DNA of 64,000 bases from a virus. The notes below the pieces were generated by a model. It was given only the letters and a program-made list of their open reading frames with translations, was not told the origin of the DNA and did no database searches. The stretch lies in IMG/VR virus record IMGVR_UViG_3300043411_002794, positions 124,001 to 188,000 of that record; one strand, written 5' to 3'. The translations under genes and the position numbers were made by a program. Of the stretch, positions 1 to 8,714 are shown in pieces (the stretch's first letter is position 1; every line of letters starts with the position of its first letter).

Positions 1-134
1 TTCTGAATACCGACGCAGATCTCGCCGTCCACGCGTTCATCGAACAACGATTGCGAGAGCTCGACCTCTCCAGTCGTGGTCGCCCCGCGTAGCGCCAGCA
101 CGTCGTATTGGCGGCCTTGATACGGATTTGTCAT
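1..134 (-). CDS. Partial hypothetical protein (5' end only)
   Basis: An ATG at 134 opens a frame that runs off the left edge after about 44 codons (start MTNPYQGRQYDVLALRG). It overlaps the stop of the preceding gene by 4 nt (ATGA), the coupling seen throughout this tail operon. The visible part is polar and has no recognisable domain. It is probably a further baseplate or tail-region protein, from position only. Confidence 0.6.
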   Translation of the reverse strand, partial: MTNPYQGRQYDVLALRGATTTGEVELSQSLFDERVDGEICVGIQ

Positions 135-625
135 ACGAGTGACGCGGCCTCCTCGGCAGAGATGGTCGGGTCAGGGATGGCTTGGCCGAGTGCTCCTGCA
201 GCGATAAGGTCGGCCGCCATGTTCTCGGCGGCGGCATAGATGCCTGCCTGATGTCCGTGCCCGTCGAGCCGCCCGTGGGCGACGATGATGCAACGTAGCG
301 ACGTGGCATGCCGTAGCCGGAAGGCCCGCTCTTCGGCGGCGTTGAAGTCCACCTGCAGCTTGAGCGACGCGGCGTCGCCGACCGTGCCTGGATCGGATCC
401 GGAGGCCAGCACTTCGTCGTAGTTGGCGTTGATCTCGCTGCGATCGAACGCCGGTTTGTGCAGCGAGGCAATATCCGTCAGCTGTGTCGTCAGTTCGGCG
501 GGCACTTCCCACGGCCGCTGGGCGTCGCCCTTAACGGAGTCGGCCATTTGCTTGGCGCCTTCGCGCAACTGCAGCGTACGCTTGCGGAAAACGTCGTGGA
601 CTTTGCCCTTTTTGCTTCCTTGCAC
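131..625 (-). CDS. Hypothetical protein, tail-operon end
   Basis: A 164-residue soluble protein starting at GTG (625) with a GGAG ribosome site 7 nt upstream. The N-terminus is Lys/Arg rich (QGSKKGKVHDVFRKR), followed by a mostly helical, acidic body. No domain is recognised. It lies 8 nt downstream of the sigma-like gene and overlaps the next gene by 4 nt, so it is co-transcribed with both. The function is unknown; a regulatory or minor structural role is equally possible. Confidence 0.7.
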   Translation of the reverse strand: MQGSKKGKVHDVFRKRTLQLREGAKQMADSVKGDAQRPWEVPAELTTQLTDIASLHKPAFDRSEINANYDEVLASGSDPGTVGDAASLKLQVDFNAAEERAFRLRHATSLRCIIVAHGRLDGHGHQAGIYAAAENMAADLIAAGALGQAIPDPTISAEEAASLV

Positions 626-633
626 GGCTGCTC

Positions 634-1368
634 CTACAAAATGCTGAGGCTTTGACGCATGTCGAGCAACGCCTGAATCTTTGCTGCCCGCTGGCTGACG
701 GCACCGGGCGTGACGCCCAGCTTAGTTGCGATCCCGGAGACCGTCATCTTGCGGCGGCCGTTGCGGCCGAGCAGGTGATCCATCACGGCTCGGTCGGTGT
801 TGCCGAGATCGGCGTACACGAAGTTTTCCCAGGCCTGGTCGGTTTGCTTTAACGCCTGGCTGGCCGGCTCGTAGATGTCGCCTTCGGCATCTTCTACTTG
901 GGTCGTGCCTTCGGCGATCGGTAGGTTGAACTTGCGGAGCTGGGCCAATCGACCGAACGACATCCCAGTGCGGTCTGCCAGCTCGGCATCCGACGGGTCG
1001 CGGCCTAGTTCGTCCCGCAGGTTGTTTTCGGCCTCGTCCAGGTGCTTGCGGTTGAGGGCAACCGCTTCCGGGATGGAGATGATGTTTTGCTCTTGGGCCG
1101 ATTGACGGCGAAGGCCCTGCATCTGGCTGAGCAAATGCGTGCGAAGCGTCCCCCGTGCCGGGTCGTAACTCTGGAAAGCATTCAATGCCGACAGCCGCGC
1201 GCGGCTGCGGAATGTCGGACTGCCGATGCTGCTGCCGCCGTAACTGGTGATCGCCGAGTCGATGACCGGCCGCACCGCCGACAACAGAGTAGAGCTCGTG
1301 CCGGGGTTAGGCGACGCCTTCCAGGCAGTGAACGCAGGCTCGAATTCCTTCTCTAGCAGCGAATCCAT
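634..1368 (-). CDS. Sigma-70-like RNA polymerase sigma factor
   Basis: A 244-residue protein that I read as a phage sigma factor. Residues about 58-102 match sigma region 2 to 3.0: ALNAFQSYDPARGTLRTHLL, then QGLRRQSAQEQ and IPEAV, like the DPERG...F..YA.WWIRQAI...R.IR.P block of sigma-70. Residues about 116-140 (LRDELGRDPSDAELADRTGMS) match region 3. Residues about 205-232 (RKMTVSGIATKLGVTPGAVS) form a region-4-type helix-turn-helix. Region 1 is absent. An upstream ATG exists at 1416, but the ATG at 1368 has an AGAGGTG site and clears the neighbouring gene by 8 nt. It presumably directs a core polymerase, either the phage enzyme at 33-42 kb or the host one. Family assignment is fairly firm; the partner is inferred. 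Confidence 0.78.
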   Translation of the reverse strand: MDSLLEKEFEPAFTAWKASPNPGTSSTLLSAVRPVIDSAITSYGGSSIGSPTFRSRARLSALNAFQSYDPARGTLRTHLLSQMQGLRRQSAQEQNIISIPEAVALNRKHLDEAENNLRDELGRDPSDAELADRTGMSFGRLAQLRKFNLPIAEGTTQVEDAEGDIYEPASQALKQTDQAWENFVYADLGNTDRAVMDHLLGRNGRRKMTVSGIATKLGVTPGAVSQRAAKIQALLDMRQSLSIL

Positions 1369-1376
1369 TCGCACCT

Positions 1377-3020
1377 CTACGCAACAAAGACGTCGGCTAA
1401 CGGAGCACCGGTCCACGCTTTGGTATACAGCGGCGGCAGTTCGACGCTTGAATCATTGCTGGCATTCTCGGCCGCAGTTCGTACATGAGCAAGACTAAAG
1501 GCCGTGCCTGCCTGCTGGTTCTCGCAGTCCAACATAATCGAGGTCCGCAGCACAGTGGCAAAATAGATGACGTTCAGCTGATCGTTCCCGACAGTTTTCC
1601 CGGCCCCGCCCTGAATCTTGAGCGTCGAACCCGGGGCGATGTCGAAGCGGAGCTTACCGGAAATTTCCAGTGTCCGCCCCTTGAGTTGTTCCAACGTGTA
1701 CCAGTGGTGGGCGAAGTTATCGAGAATGTTCTTGAGGCTTTTCACGACAGCCCCGGGTGCGGTCTTCTTCGGCGGAGCTCCACCGCCGGGAGCGGCGGCA
1801 TGCCCGACGCCGTTCGTACGATCGGCATCCGCGGAGTCCGCGGCATAAGTACCGGGCGAAACGGCATTCTGCAGCCAGTTTGGGCTTTCCTTGATAAGGA
1901 CCATTCCCGACGGCCGCGAAGACTGATACCACCCGGCAATGGTCTTGTAGCCGACGTCTTCCGTCTGCGGGGCACCGTTTCCGTTGAGATCCATTGTGGC
2001 CGCGTGCCAGACGCCGACGGCCCGCAGTTGCTGCGTCATGAGATTGACGGAGCTGCTATGCGTATGGTCGTGATCGTTGATCGAGTACTCGTCGCCGTTC
2101 ACTGCGATATACGGCGTACGGAGTGATCCGGCAAACGGAACGACTAACGCATCTTCAATGCGCGGGATGACTGTGAAGAAGTACGACGGCACCCACTCGC
2201 CAATTAGCTTGCCCCAAAGCGTTGTATGTACCCAGCTTTGAAATGACTCGGACGTGAGTGCGTTACGTACGCCGGCCGCTATGGCACCGCCGTCGGCCTT
2301 GGTGAGGTTCATCGCGAGCGGTACGGCAAACTTGGATGCATTCGTCATGCGGGCCAGGGCGGCCTGTGCATCTACATTGCCGTTGGTTGATTCGCCGGGA
2401 AACGTATCTACTTTGGCAATGTCGGCCTGCGCCATCCGCAGCAACCAGGGGTGCAGAATATTTTTCCAAAGGTCGGTTTCGAGGGCGCCGTCCGTGATCG
2501 CGATTTCTTTGTCGTCGATGAGCGGTACCCACGTACGCGTTCCGGCCTCGCCGCCCTTCGTTCGGAGGCCGGGATAAATAGCCCCGTGAGCAAAATCACC
2601 GGAGCTGTGCGGATGTACGACCGAATTCAACGACGAAGGTCCATTGAGATCTTCCAGCCAATGTGTGAGTTGAATCAGCACGGAGGCTTCGTCGAGTGAG
2701 CGGTTGATCGCAACCCCGGCCACGCGACCAAGCCAAATCCGCACCTCGTCCTTTAGATTCAGCAGCGGCTCTTTGAGGTTATCGCTGCCCTGCGGAATGA
2801 CCGTGAGAAAGACTTCCGCCGCGGCGCCGGAAACAATTTTATCGATATTGGCGTGAATCGTTGCAGGGTTGCCGTCAGCATCAGCACCGACGGCCACGAC
2901 CAAGCCGGCTGAAGGCACGGAGCTACCTTCAAACGTACAGCCGAACCGCACGACGTCTTTGAATTCGACGCCGCCGATCTTGGCCCGCACTTTGAAAGCC
3001 AGCTTTGCCCAGGAACTCAT
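1377..3020 (-). CDS. Hypothetical tail/baseplate-region protein
   Basis: A 547-residue soluble protein with no signal peptide or membrane segment. The N-terminal 100 residues are beta-rich (KIGGVEFKDVVRFG...). The middle is mixed alpha/beta with several W-rich stretches (SWVHTTLWGKLIGEWVPSYF). A Pro/Gly/Ala linker near residues 415-430 precedes a beta-rich C-terminus. It overlaps the upstream gene by 4 nt in a run of tail genes after the tape measure, where baseplate proteins normally lie. I do not recognise the family; the baseplate role is inferred from synteny. Confidence 0.7.
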   Translation of the reverse strand: MSSWAKLAFKVRAKIGGVEFKDVVRFGCTFEGSSVPSAGLVVAVGADADGNPATIHANIDKIVSGAAAEVFLTVIPQGSDNLKEPLLNLKDEVRIWLGRVAGVAINRSLDEASVLIQLTHWLEDLNGPSSLNSVVHPHSSGDFAHGAIYPGLRTKGGEAGTRTWVPLIDDKEIAITDGALETDLWKNILHPWLLRMAQADIAKVDTFPGESTNGNVDAQAALARMTNASKFAVPLAMNLTKADGGAIAAGVRNALTSESFQSWVHTTLWGKLIGEWVPSYFFTVIPRIEDALVVPFAGSLRTPYIAVNGDEYSINDHDHTHSSSVNLMTQQLRAVGVWHAATMDLNGNGAPQTEDVGYKTIAGWYQSSRPSGMVLIKESPNWLQNAVSPGTYAADSADADRTNGVGHAAAPGGGAPPKKTAPGAVVKSLKNILDNFAHHWYTLEQLKGRTLEISGKLRFDIAPGSTLKIQGGAGKTVGNDQLNVIYFATVLRTSIMLDCENQQAGTAFSLAHVRTAAENASNDSSVELPPLYTKAWTGAPLADVFVA

Positions 3021-3817
3021 TCTTTCACCAGCAGAGAGTCGAGCCGATACACGTAAGCCGCCAGCGCCGCGCCGAGTCGATACGGCATATGCGGGTGCTT
3101 GAACCAGAGATTCCGGAACGTCTTATACGGTTCGTCGCCATGGAACAGGTAGCCGCTGGCCTGCCCCATCATCAGGGCCTCCAGTTCGAGCATGACCTGT
3201 GAGAGATCCGTCGACACGCGGGCAGTACCGTCCACAAACAGCGACGCGCCGACGATCGTAGAGAGGTCCGACTCACCGCCGACCAGTGTTCCGAGCCGCA
3301 CCGATAGCCCGGAGTCCGGCAGCACAATGGCTTCCGTCAGTCCTCGCGAGATCTCCGGTGTCACGGTCTGCGAAGAGAATCCTTGTAAGCGACGAGTGAC
3401 CGATACCGTTGTGGAGTCGAGCACGGCGACCCGCCAACGATACAGGGCGCGTCCAAGCGGATTGTCCGCCTCCAGTTGGCCGGAGACGAACGCACGACAG
3501 GGAGCACCCGTCTTTGTGATTTGCAGCCGACAACGCCGGTCATACCAGCCGTCGTCGAACGGCTGGTAGGTAATCCGCGGATCCAACGCCCGCACGTATT
3601 CCTCGAGCTCGGTCGAGTGCAAGACCTGCATGTACTGGAACAGCCGCTGATTGATGTAGGCCCGGTCTGGTCGCGTGCCGAACAGCACGTCGTACATACG
3701 CTGCAATATGACGGGCAGCGGGCGCGTAACGAAATCCCGCGGTACGTACTCCGTGCCCAGATCCTCGTCGTTCAGCATCGGGATGTTGCCGAGCAGCGTG
3801 CGGAAGTGGTTGATCAT
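3017..3817 (-). CDS. Hypothetical tail/baseplate-region protein
   Basis: A 266-residue soluble protein. It begins with MINHFRTLLGNIP and a Tyr/Arg-rich first third. The centre is beta-rich (residues about 105-200), and the helical C-terminus contains the hydrophobic stretch AALAAYVYRLDSLLV. Both ends overlap neighbouring genes by 4 nt, which implies translational coupling. No family is recognised. Its place between the tape measure region and a 547-residue protein suggests a baseplate component. Confidence 0.68.
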   Translation of the reverse strand: MINHFRTLLGNIPMLNDEDLGTEYVPRDFVTRPLPVILQRMYDVLFGTRPDRAYINQRLFQYMQVLHSTELEEYVRALDPRITYQPFDDGWYDRRCRLQITKTGAPCRAFVSGQLEADNPLGRALYRWRVAVLDSTTVSVTRRLQGFSSQTVTPEISRGLTEAIVLPDSGLSVRLGTLVGGESDLSTIVGASLFVDGTARVSTDLSQVMLELEALMMGQASGYLFHGDEPYKTFRNLWFKHPHMPYRLGAALAAYVYRLDSLLVKE

Positions 3818-4293
3818 TGTTGCCTCGCATACTTCAACACGGCGAACTGAAGCGTGAAATTACCGAGCGATGCTTGCCCGCCTGCCGCGGCTCCGACGTT
3901 ACATTCGATCAGCATGCAACGATAAAACCAACTCCCTAGTTGGACGCTGACGGCTACATTTTTGGCCCCGAGTTTGTTTCTTTCATAGAAGTCGACGACG
4001 TCATCGAGACCGGTTCCGGCGACGTTATCTTCCGATCCCTGGTCACATAACGAAAAGAATGCGATTCCCGAAACACGCAGCTCACCGATCCGGTTGCCGT
4101 AGCTATGGGCGTAGATCGTGTCGTCAAACGCGTGCAGGAACTGGTGCGCACCGCGAAGCCGGACAGACGCATCGGTGACGATGAAGCGGCCGATGTCCTT
4201 GTCTTCGCCCAGCTGAATACGCATCGCAGCCACCGACTTCCCGGTGACGCGGGCGGCCTGTCCTACGGCGGTAGAGATAATTGCGGTGGGCAT
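3814..4293 (-). CDS. Hypothetical tail-tube-like/baseplate protein
   Basis: A 159-residue, beta-rich protein (MPTAIISTAVGQAARVTGKS...; later GIAFFSLC and AVSVQLGSWFYRCMLIE). Small size, beta content and position directly after the tape measure gene recall tube-initiator or distal-tail proteins of contractile phages, but no diagnostic motif is visible. Translation probably depends on coupling, because its ATG directly follows the stop of the tape measure gene (TAATATG) and no good ribosome site is seen. Confidence 0.6.
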   Translation of the reverse strand: MPTAIISTAVGQAARVTGKSVAAMRIQLGEDKDIGRFIVTDASVRLRGAHQFLHAFDDTIYAHSYGNRIGELRVSGIAFFSLCDQGSEDNVAGTGLDDVVDFYERNKLGAKNVAVSVQLGSWFYRCMLIECNVGAAAGGQASLGNFTLQFAVLKYARQQ

Positions 4294-4294
4294 A

Positions 4295-7132
4295 TTAGGT
4301 GTTGGCGATAGGGGCTTCGTTGGCTCCGACGGGCATACCCTTGAGCTTCATGATCATGCGGTGAAAGTCCTCGGTGATCGACACTTCGCCGGTTATCGTC
4401 ATTTCCCGCTCTTCGGCTTCTGTGCTGAGGTTCTTTTCCAGCTTGTCGACTTCATTTAGCTCCCGCAGCGACAGCCCGGTCAGTGACCCGTCCCGGCGTC
4501 CGGTCAAGAAATTGTCGAGCAACTTTTTCGCTTCACCCTCGGTGTCAACATCCTCGTCGACGAACCCGAGCTTGTCTTTGTGTCGCTTGGCGATTGCCAG
4601 CAGGTCGGTCATGTCGCCGATATTCCGGCCGCCAATCTTGAGCGACTTCCCGGTGCCGAGATCTATGGCTAACCCGGTCGTCCGCATCCGTTCGGTCAAT
4701 GCGCGGGCCGTGCCGCGTTCGGCGGCCTCGATCGGTTTGCCGGGGTTGATTCCGGCGTCCTTGAATATCGATGTATCGAGCCCTTGCTGTTCTGCTAACT
4801 GCAGTGCGGCAACTTTTTCCCATACCGCGCCGCCGCCCGGTCCGGCTGTCTGTCGCACGGCTTGTTCGGTTAAGCCGCTGACATTGAGTCCCAGGCTTTT
4901 GGCGATACTTTCTAGTTCTTTTGTCGCTACTTCGCTGCCGACGCGAAGCGCCTCAATCTGGCGTGCACCTGCTACGCCGCCTTCCTTCAGGGCAGCGCGG
5001 AAGGATTTGATGCGGGGGTCTGCTTCACTAATTTTGTCGATCGACACGTTGCCGATGGCTTCGTTAAGCGCGTCGCCTAGCGTGCCTTTGCTTTGTAACG
5101 CATCAGACAACCGCGCACCGAAGCCGGCACTACCAAGCCCGGCCAACGACGTATCCATCGCCGCCTCGGCTTCTGCCACCGACATAGCCCGGTCGTATGC
5201 TTCCAGCATGGCCGGATTGTTGGCCTGCAGGTAGCCCTGCAGGCCAATCCCGCCGTAGCGTTGATCCATAAGAAACTGATCAGAGCTACCCAGCCCGTTT
5301 GCCGTCATCTGTGCGGCGAGCTGTTGAAGTTTTTCAGGCGGCAAATTGATGCCGCGATCTCGCAGCGTGGTGGTAAGCTTTGCTTCGGCGGCGGCCTGGA
5401 TGGTACTGCGTCGCTTCGCGGGATCCAGCATGTCGTTCGTGTTCATGCCGTTCATCGCCGCTACGGCGGCCGCTCCGACGGCCGCTGACACATCCCGGCG
5501 AGACGCGGCATCGCCGACACCGGCACCGTTCAAGGCGATGTTCGCGGAGCTGGCAAAGATGTTGCGGAGCTGCGGATCGATATCGACCTCGCGCTGCAAC
5601 TTGCGGCCCAGATCCATGGTGCGGTACTGCAGACCCTGCTCTTGGTTGGCGTGCGTCGAACGGAAGGCTTCCCGCAGTACGCCCGGCGCCACGTCGTCGC
5701 CCAGCAGGTTCGTGAGATCGTCTTCGTTCATCGCCACCGAGTGCGTCTTTCCGCCGAACTCGAAGGAGGTTTTGCCCGCCTTGATTGCGTCCGCCATGGC
5801 CTGGGCGGCTCCTCCCTTAATGACGCCCTGGTCCGTAAGACGTAAGATCGCGTTCATACGGTTGACGGCCGGGCTCGCCGCAGAGGCCAGCCGGAGCCGC
5901 TGATCGAACAGAGTCAGCTTATCGGCGTCCAGGTTGCCGTAGGCCTTCGTATTGAGCAGTCCGGTGGCGTCGACCGCCTGACGGCTCGCCAGGGCTCCCT
6001 GCGTCGCCTGGACGGCGTACATCCGATCTAGGCCGAACTGGTCTGCCAGGGCCGCCCCGCCCGCGGAAAGGCCCATTACGCCCTCCAGGCTGACACCGGC
6101 GCCGCGAGCCAGGGCCTGGGTGCGGCGGACCATGTGCTCGATCTGGGCCCCGGTATTGGACGCCATGCTGTTTTGGGTCAGTGCCTCCAGCCCGGCGAAC
6201 AGTTCCTGCATAGGGGCGTCAGGATGCCCGGCGTCGCCGAAGATCTCCCGCATCGCCGATACGGCCCCGGTCATCGACTTGATGGACCGGGAAATCTTCT
6301 CGGCATTGAAGCTGCTGACCATGTCGCCGGTCAGCTTCTGGTCGAACTTGGAGGCATCGAAACCCTGACCCTGCGTGCGTGCCGCGTCTCGGATCTGCTG
6401 GACCTCTGAGACTGGTTTCGCGTTGTCATTGGCGATTCGTCGTACTGTGGCGTCGTCGAGTCCGGCCAGGGCAGCTTGGCGGCTTTCCAGCGGGCCGCCG
6501 GCCAGCCCGCGTTGCCGCATTTGCTCGAGTACGAGGCCAGCCTGCCCGGCGCCGAGACCTTTCATTTCCGCCAAGTTCGCCGACGGCCCGACCAGTCGTT
6601 CGAACAACTCGCGGCGAAGCGCATTCTGGGAGGTGAGCGACATACCGATACGACCGGTCGTCGGATCCGCCATGTTCGTTCCGGCGCGACTGATCGACTG
6701 CGCCAGAACAACCGCTGAACCGCGGCGGCCGTGGGCGGCATCAAATGCCTCCGGGGCAACCTGAGCCAGGAACGGAGACCAGCCAGCGATGTCTCCGGAG
6801 ATCTCGCGGGCAGCATCTTGTTGCTTCCGGCCGACGACTGTGCCGGACTTTTCCGACAGCCCCAAGAACAGCCGTTCATAGGTACGGCGGTCCTGTTGGG
6901 CCGCCATATTCATCATTTCTTTCTGCTGCTCGTAGAACTGGCGAGCCCGAAACTGGTCCGCCATTCCCTGCATCGGCATGAACTGAGCGGGCATGTACCG
7001 CCCGCCCGCCATCTGCTGCTGCAGCAGCGGCATGATCGCTTGCATGAGCATGCCGCTGCTGCCGCCCGCGCCGTACGGGTTGTACGTCGGGTTGTACCCG
7101 CTGGAGAGAGGCGCGCTGTCGAACATACCCAT
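4295..7132 (-). CDS. Probable tape measure protein
   Basis: A 945-residue, strongly helical, Ala/Gln/Met/Leu-rich protein. The N-terminal 70 residues are Gly/Met/Gln rich (QAIMPLLQQQMAGGRYMPAQ), followed by long helical segments and a charged C-terminal coiled coil. Its place supports the call: it directly follows a pair of overlapping small ORFs of the tail-chaperone type and the sheath, tube and spike genes. It would set tail length inside the tube and may be ejected with DNA. There is no obvious long transmembrane stretch and no lytic transglycosylase or peptidase motif. The start ATG has an AGGAAG site. An internal virion protein is the alternative. Confidence 0.6.
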   Translation of the reverse strand: MGMFDSAPLSSGYNPTYNPYGAGGSSGMLMQAIMPLLQQQMAGGRYMPAQFMPMQGMADQFRARQFYEQQKEMMNMAAQQDRRTYERLFLGLSEKSGTVVGRKQQDAAREISGDIAGWSPFLAQVAPEAFDAAHGRRGSAVVLAQSISRAGTNMADPTTGRIGMSLTSQNALRRELFERLVGPSANLAEMKGLGAGQAGLVLEQMRQRGLAGGPLESRQAALAGLDDATVRRIANDNAKPVSEVQQIRDAARTQGQGFDASKFDQKLTGDMVSSFNAEKISRSIKSMTGAVSAMREIFGDAGHPDAPMQELFAGLEALTQNSMASNTGAQIEHMVRRTQALARGAGVSLEGVMGLSAGGAALADQFGLDRMYAVQATQGALASRQAVDATGLLNTKAYGNLDADKLTLFDQRLRLASAASPAVNRMNAILRLTDQGVIKGGAAQAMADAIKAGKTSFEFGGKTHSVAMNEDDLTNLLGDDVAPGVLREAFRSTHANQEQGLQYRTMDLGRKLQREVDIDPQLRNIFASSANIALNGAGVGDAASRRDVSAAVGAAAVAAMNGMNTNDMLDPAKRRSTIQAAAEAKLTTTLRDRGINLPPEKLQQLAAQMTANGLGSSDQFLMDQRYGGIGLQGYLQANNPAMLEAYDRAMSVAEAEAAMDTSLAGLGSAGFGARLSDALQSKGTLGDALNEAIGNVSIDKISEADPRIKSFRAALKEGGVAGARQIEALRVGSEVATKELESIAKSLGLNVSGLTEQAVRQTAGPGGGAVWEKVAALQLAEQQGLDTSIFKDAGINPGKPIEAAERGTARALTERMRTTGLAIDLGTGKSLKIGGRNIGDMTDLLAIAKRHKDKLGFVDEDVDTEGEAKKLLDNFLTGRRDGSLTGLSLRELNEVDKLEKNLSTEAEEREMTITGEVSITEDFHRMIMKLKGMPVGANEAPIANT

Positions 7133-7134
7133 CG

Positions 7135-7575
7135 TTACGCTTCCTGCGTGTCAGCTGACTGGGCGTACATCGCGGCAATTTGGGCGTCGATCGCTTCTTC
7201 GCTGAGCCCTTCCTCGCCGTAAATTTCCTTCCACTTCGCTGCCATCTGGTCTGCCGTCGTCTTGGCCATGTCGTCCCGGGTTTCGACCGACAGCCACGGG
7301 AAATACTTACCGTAGATGTCCTGCAGGCGTGCATAGCACTTGTCGAAAATCAGTTCATAGCCGCCGTCCTTCGTCAGCTCGGGGTTACCGAGTCCGACGC
7401 GGGCCAGCGAGAGTTCGGCCTCCAGATACCTTAAATTCCGATTCCGTAACAGTTCAGACAAAATCCAGCCGGTACGTTTCCACCACCACGCGTCAAAGGG
7501 ATCGGCCTGCGAGAAGTCGACCGCCCGGGTGGCAGCCGCTTCCACCAGCAGGGAAGTTATCCGATCCCTTTCCAA
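7135..7575 (-). CDS. Tail assembly chaperone, frameshift extension ORF (T of a G/GT pair)
   Basis: A 146-codon frame lying -1 relative to the ORF ending at 7557, which it overlaps by 19 nt. It begins exactly at the codon (TTG, 7575) entered after a -1 slip on the AAATTTT heptamer at 7575-7581. No ATG with a ribosome site lies at its beginning. The fusion would be about 522 residues (376 from the upstream ORF plus 146). The protein is helical and Trp-rich near the start (ADPFDAWWWKRTGWILSEL). Its position immediately before the tape measure gene is the classic place for a lambda G/GT-type chaperone. Independent initiation at TTG is the alternative. Confidence 0.62.
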   Translation of the reverse strand: MERDRITSLLVEAAATRAVDFSQADPFDAWWWKRTGWILSELLRNRNLRYLEAELSLARVGLGNPELTKDGGYELIFDKCYARLQDIYGKYFPWLSVETRDDMAKTTADQMAAKWKEIYGEEGLSEEAIDAQIAAMYAQSADTQEA

Positions 7576-8702
7576 AAATTTGGGTCCGCCGTGCGAGCCT
7601 CCAACATTTCTTGCAGCCGTTGGAATCGTTCGTGCTCGCGGCCGAGCAGCCGCAGTAGATCCTCGTGCTCAATACCTTCTTCGCCCAGGAACCAGTCGTG
7701 CAGCTGCACCAGCTCCGTTTGCTTGGTACCCGGGGCCGGCTTCTCGTAGCCGATCTTCTTCAGTTCCGGGATCTTGATCATTTCCGAGTTGTCGGCGCGC
7801 ACGATTGATTCCGTGCCCAACATCAGGCGGTAGATCGACATGCGGGCCAGATATTCCACGTCGGTCGTAACAACGCGATTCTCAACGTCGTAACGGAGTT
7901 GCGTGAAGACGAGCTGTCCTTCGTACGAACTGAGCGTACGGAACGTGACGGCAAGTCGGCCGTCGAACAACGGGACGCGTTTGTAGAAGCGCTTTCCGCT
8001 GAGCACGGCGACGCAAAAGCCGCGGATATCTTCTTCGGTGGCCTCGATGTTGAACGGCACGCGTCGATCCCAGCCGCAGCGATCGCATTCGTGCTTCTCC
8101 GACGCAGCCCCGACTTCTGATGCTGCGGGCGTTTCTACAGGGGCAGGCGGCGGCTCCGGGGCAGCTTCTTCAAAGGTCAGCGGGGCCGTTTGCGAAACTG
8201 CCGGTTGCGGGGCGGCAGGGGCCCGCGGCGGGGCCGTGTCGACGAGAAACTCCGTCTTGGATACGCCTGCCGCCTTTTCTGCGGCCGCCAAGCCCTGGGT
8301 CACGCCCGGGCGCATAGAAGCGTTCTGCGTTTGTTGCTGCTGCCAGTTCTTGGCTTGCTGCATGAAGTTCGTCAGCTCGGCGATCGCGGCCGGCGGTAAC
8401 GAACGGATGTCGACGGGATCCGTGATCTTGAGGCGGTTTGTCGCACCGACGGCGGCAACTTCGGCATCCGCCGCCGCTTTCTGTGCCGCGAACTTCTTGC
8501 TGACAATTTCAACGGCATCCGGCAGTCCTTCGGGAACGTCGTCACCCGGCTGCCAGCCGATCGCCTGCAGCTGCTGACTTGTTTCTTCGGAGATGTAGAC
8601 CTGCGCCGGCTTCAACGGCAACTGGCCGAGATTGGTCTGCGGCAGCAGCGGCTTGGGTTGCGCAGCGGGGGCAACAGGACGGCGGGGAGTTGGAGACGAC
8701 AT
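7557..8702 (-). CDS. Probable tail assembly chaperone (G-like), zero-frame product
   Basis: A 381-residue protein. The N-terminal half is a Pro/Ala/Gln-rich, low-complexity linker (residues 1-200). The C-terminal half is folded, with a CDRCGW zinc-like half-site at about residues 205-210, then a beta/alpha segment that ends in a charged helix. The ORF stops at 7557 just past a slippery AAATTTT, and the -1 frame continues as the 7135-7575 ORF. Together with the tape measure gene immediately downstream, this matches the arrangement of tail assembly chaperones, which coat the tape measure during tail polymerisation. It is longer than typical G proteins because of the linker. An AAGGAAG ribosome site precedes the ATG. 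Confidence 0.6.
   Translation of the reverse strand: MSSPTPRRPVAPAAQPKPLLPQTNLGQLPLKPAQVYISEETSQQLQAIGWQPGDDVPEGLPDAVEIVSKKFAAQKAAADAEVAAVGATNRLKITDPVDIRSLPPAAIAELTNFMQQAKNWQQQQTQNASMRPGVTQGLAAAEKAAGVSKTEFLVDTAPPRAPAAPQPAVSQTAPLTFEEAAPEPPPAPVETPAASEVGAASEKHECDRCGWDRRVPFNIEATEEDIRGFCVAVLSGKRFYKRVPLFDGRLAVTFRTLSSYEGQLVFTQLRYDVENRVVTTDVEYLARMSIYRLMLGTESIVRADNSEMIKIPELKKIGYEKPAPGTKQTELVQLHDWFLGEEGIEHEDLLRLLGREHERFQRLQEMLEARTADPNFWKGIG
7575..7581 (-). promoter_or_regulatory. Predicted -1 ribosomal frameshift slippery site (A AAT TTT)
   Basis: In the zero frame of the 381-residue ORF the minus strand reads CCA AAT TTT TGG, which fits X XXY YYZ. A -1 slip leads directly into the downstream 146-codon frame. 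The zero-frame stop TAA follows 16 nt later at 7557-7559. I did not establish a downstream pseudoknot. Confidence 0.6.
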
Positions 8703-8714
8703 ACTGCTTCCTTT

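Noticed and set aside
37-512. Two alternative minus-strand frames overlapping the 131-625 gene
   Set aside because: Arg/Pro/Ser-rich composition, and no ribosome site; the 131-625 frame has GGAG plus ATGA coupling.
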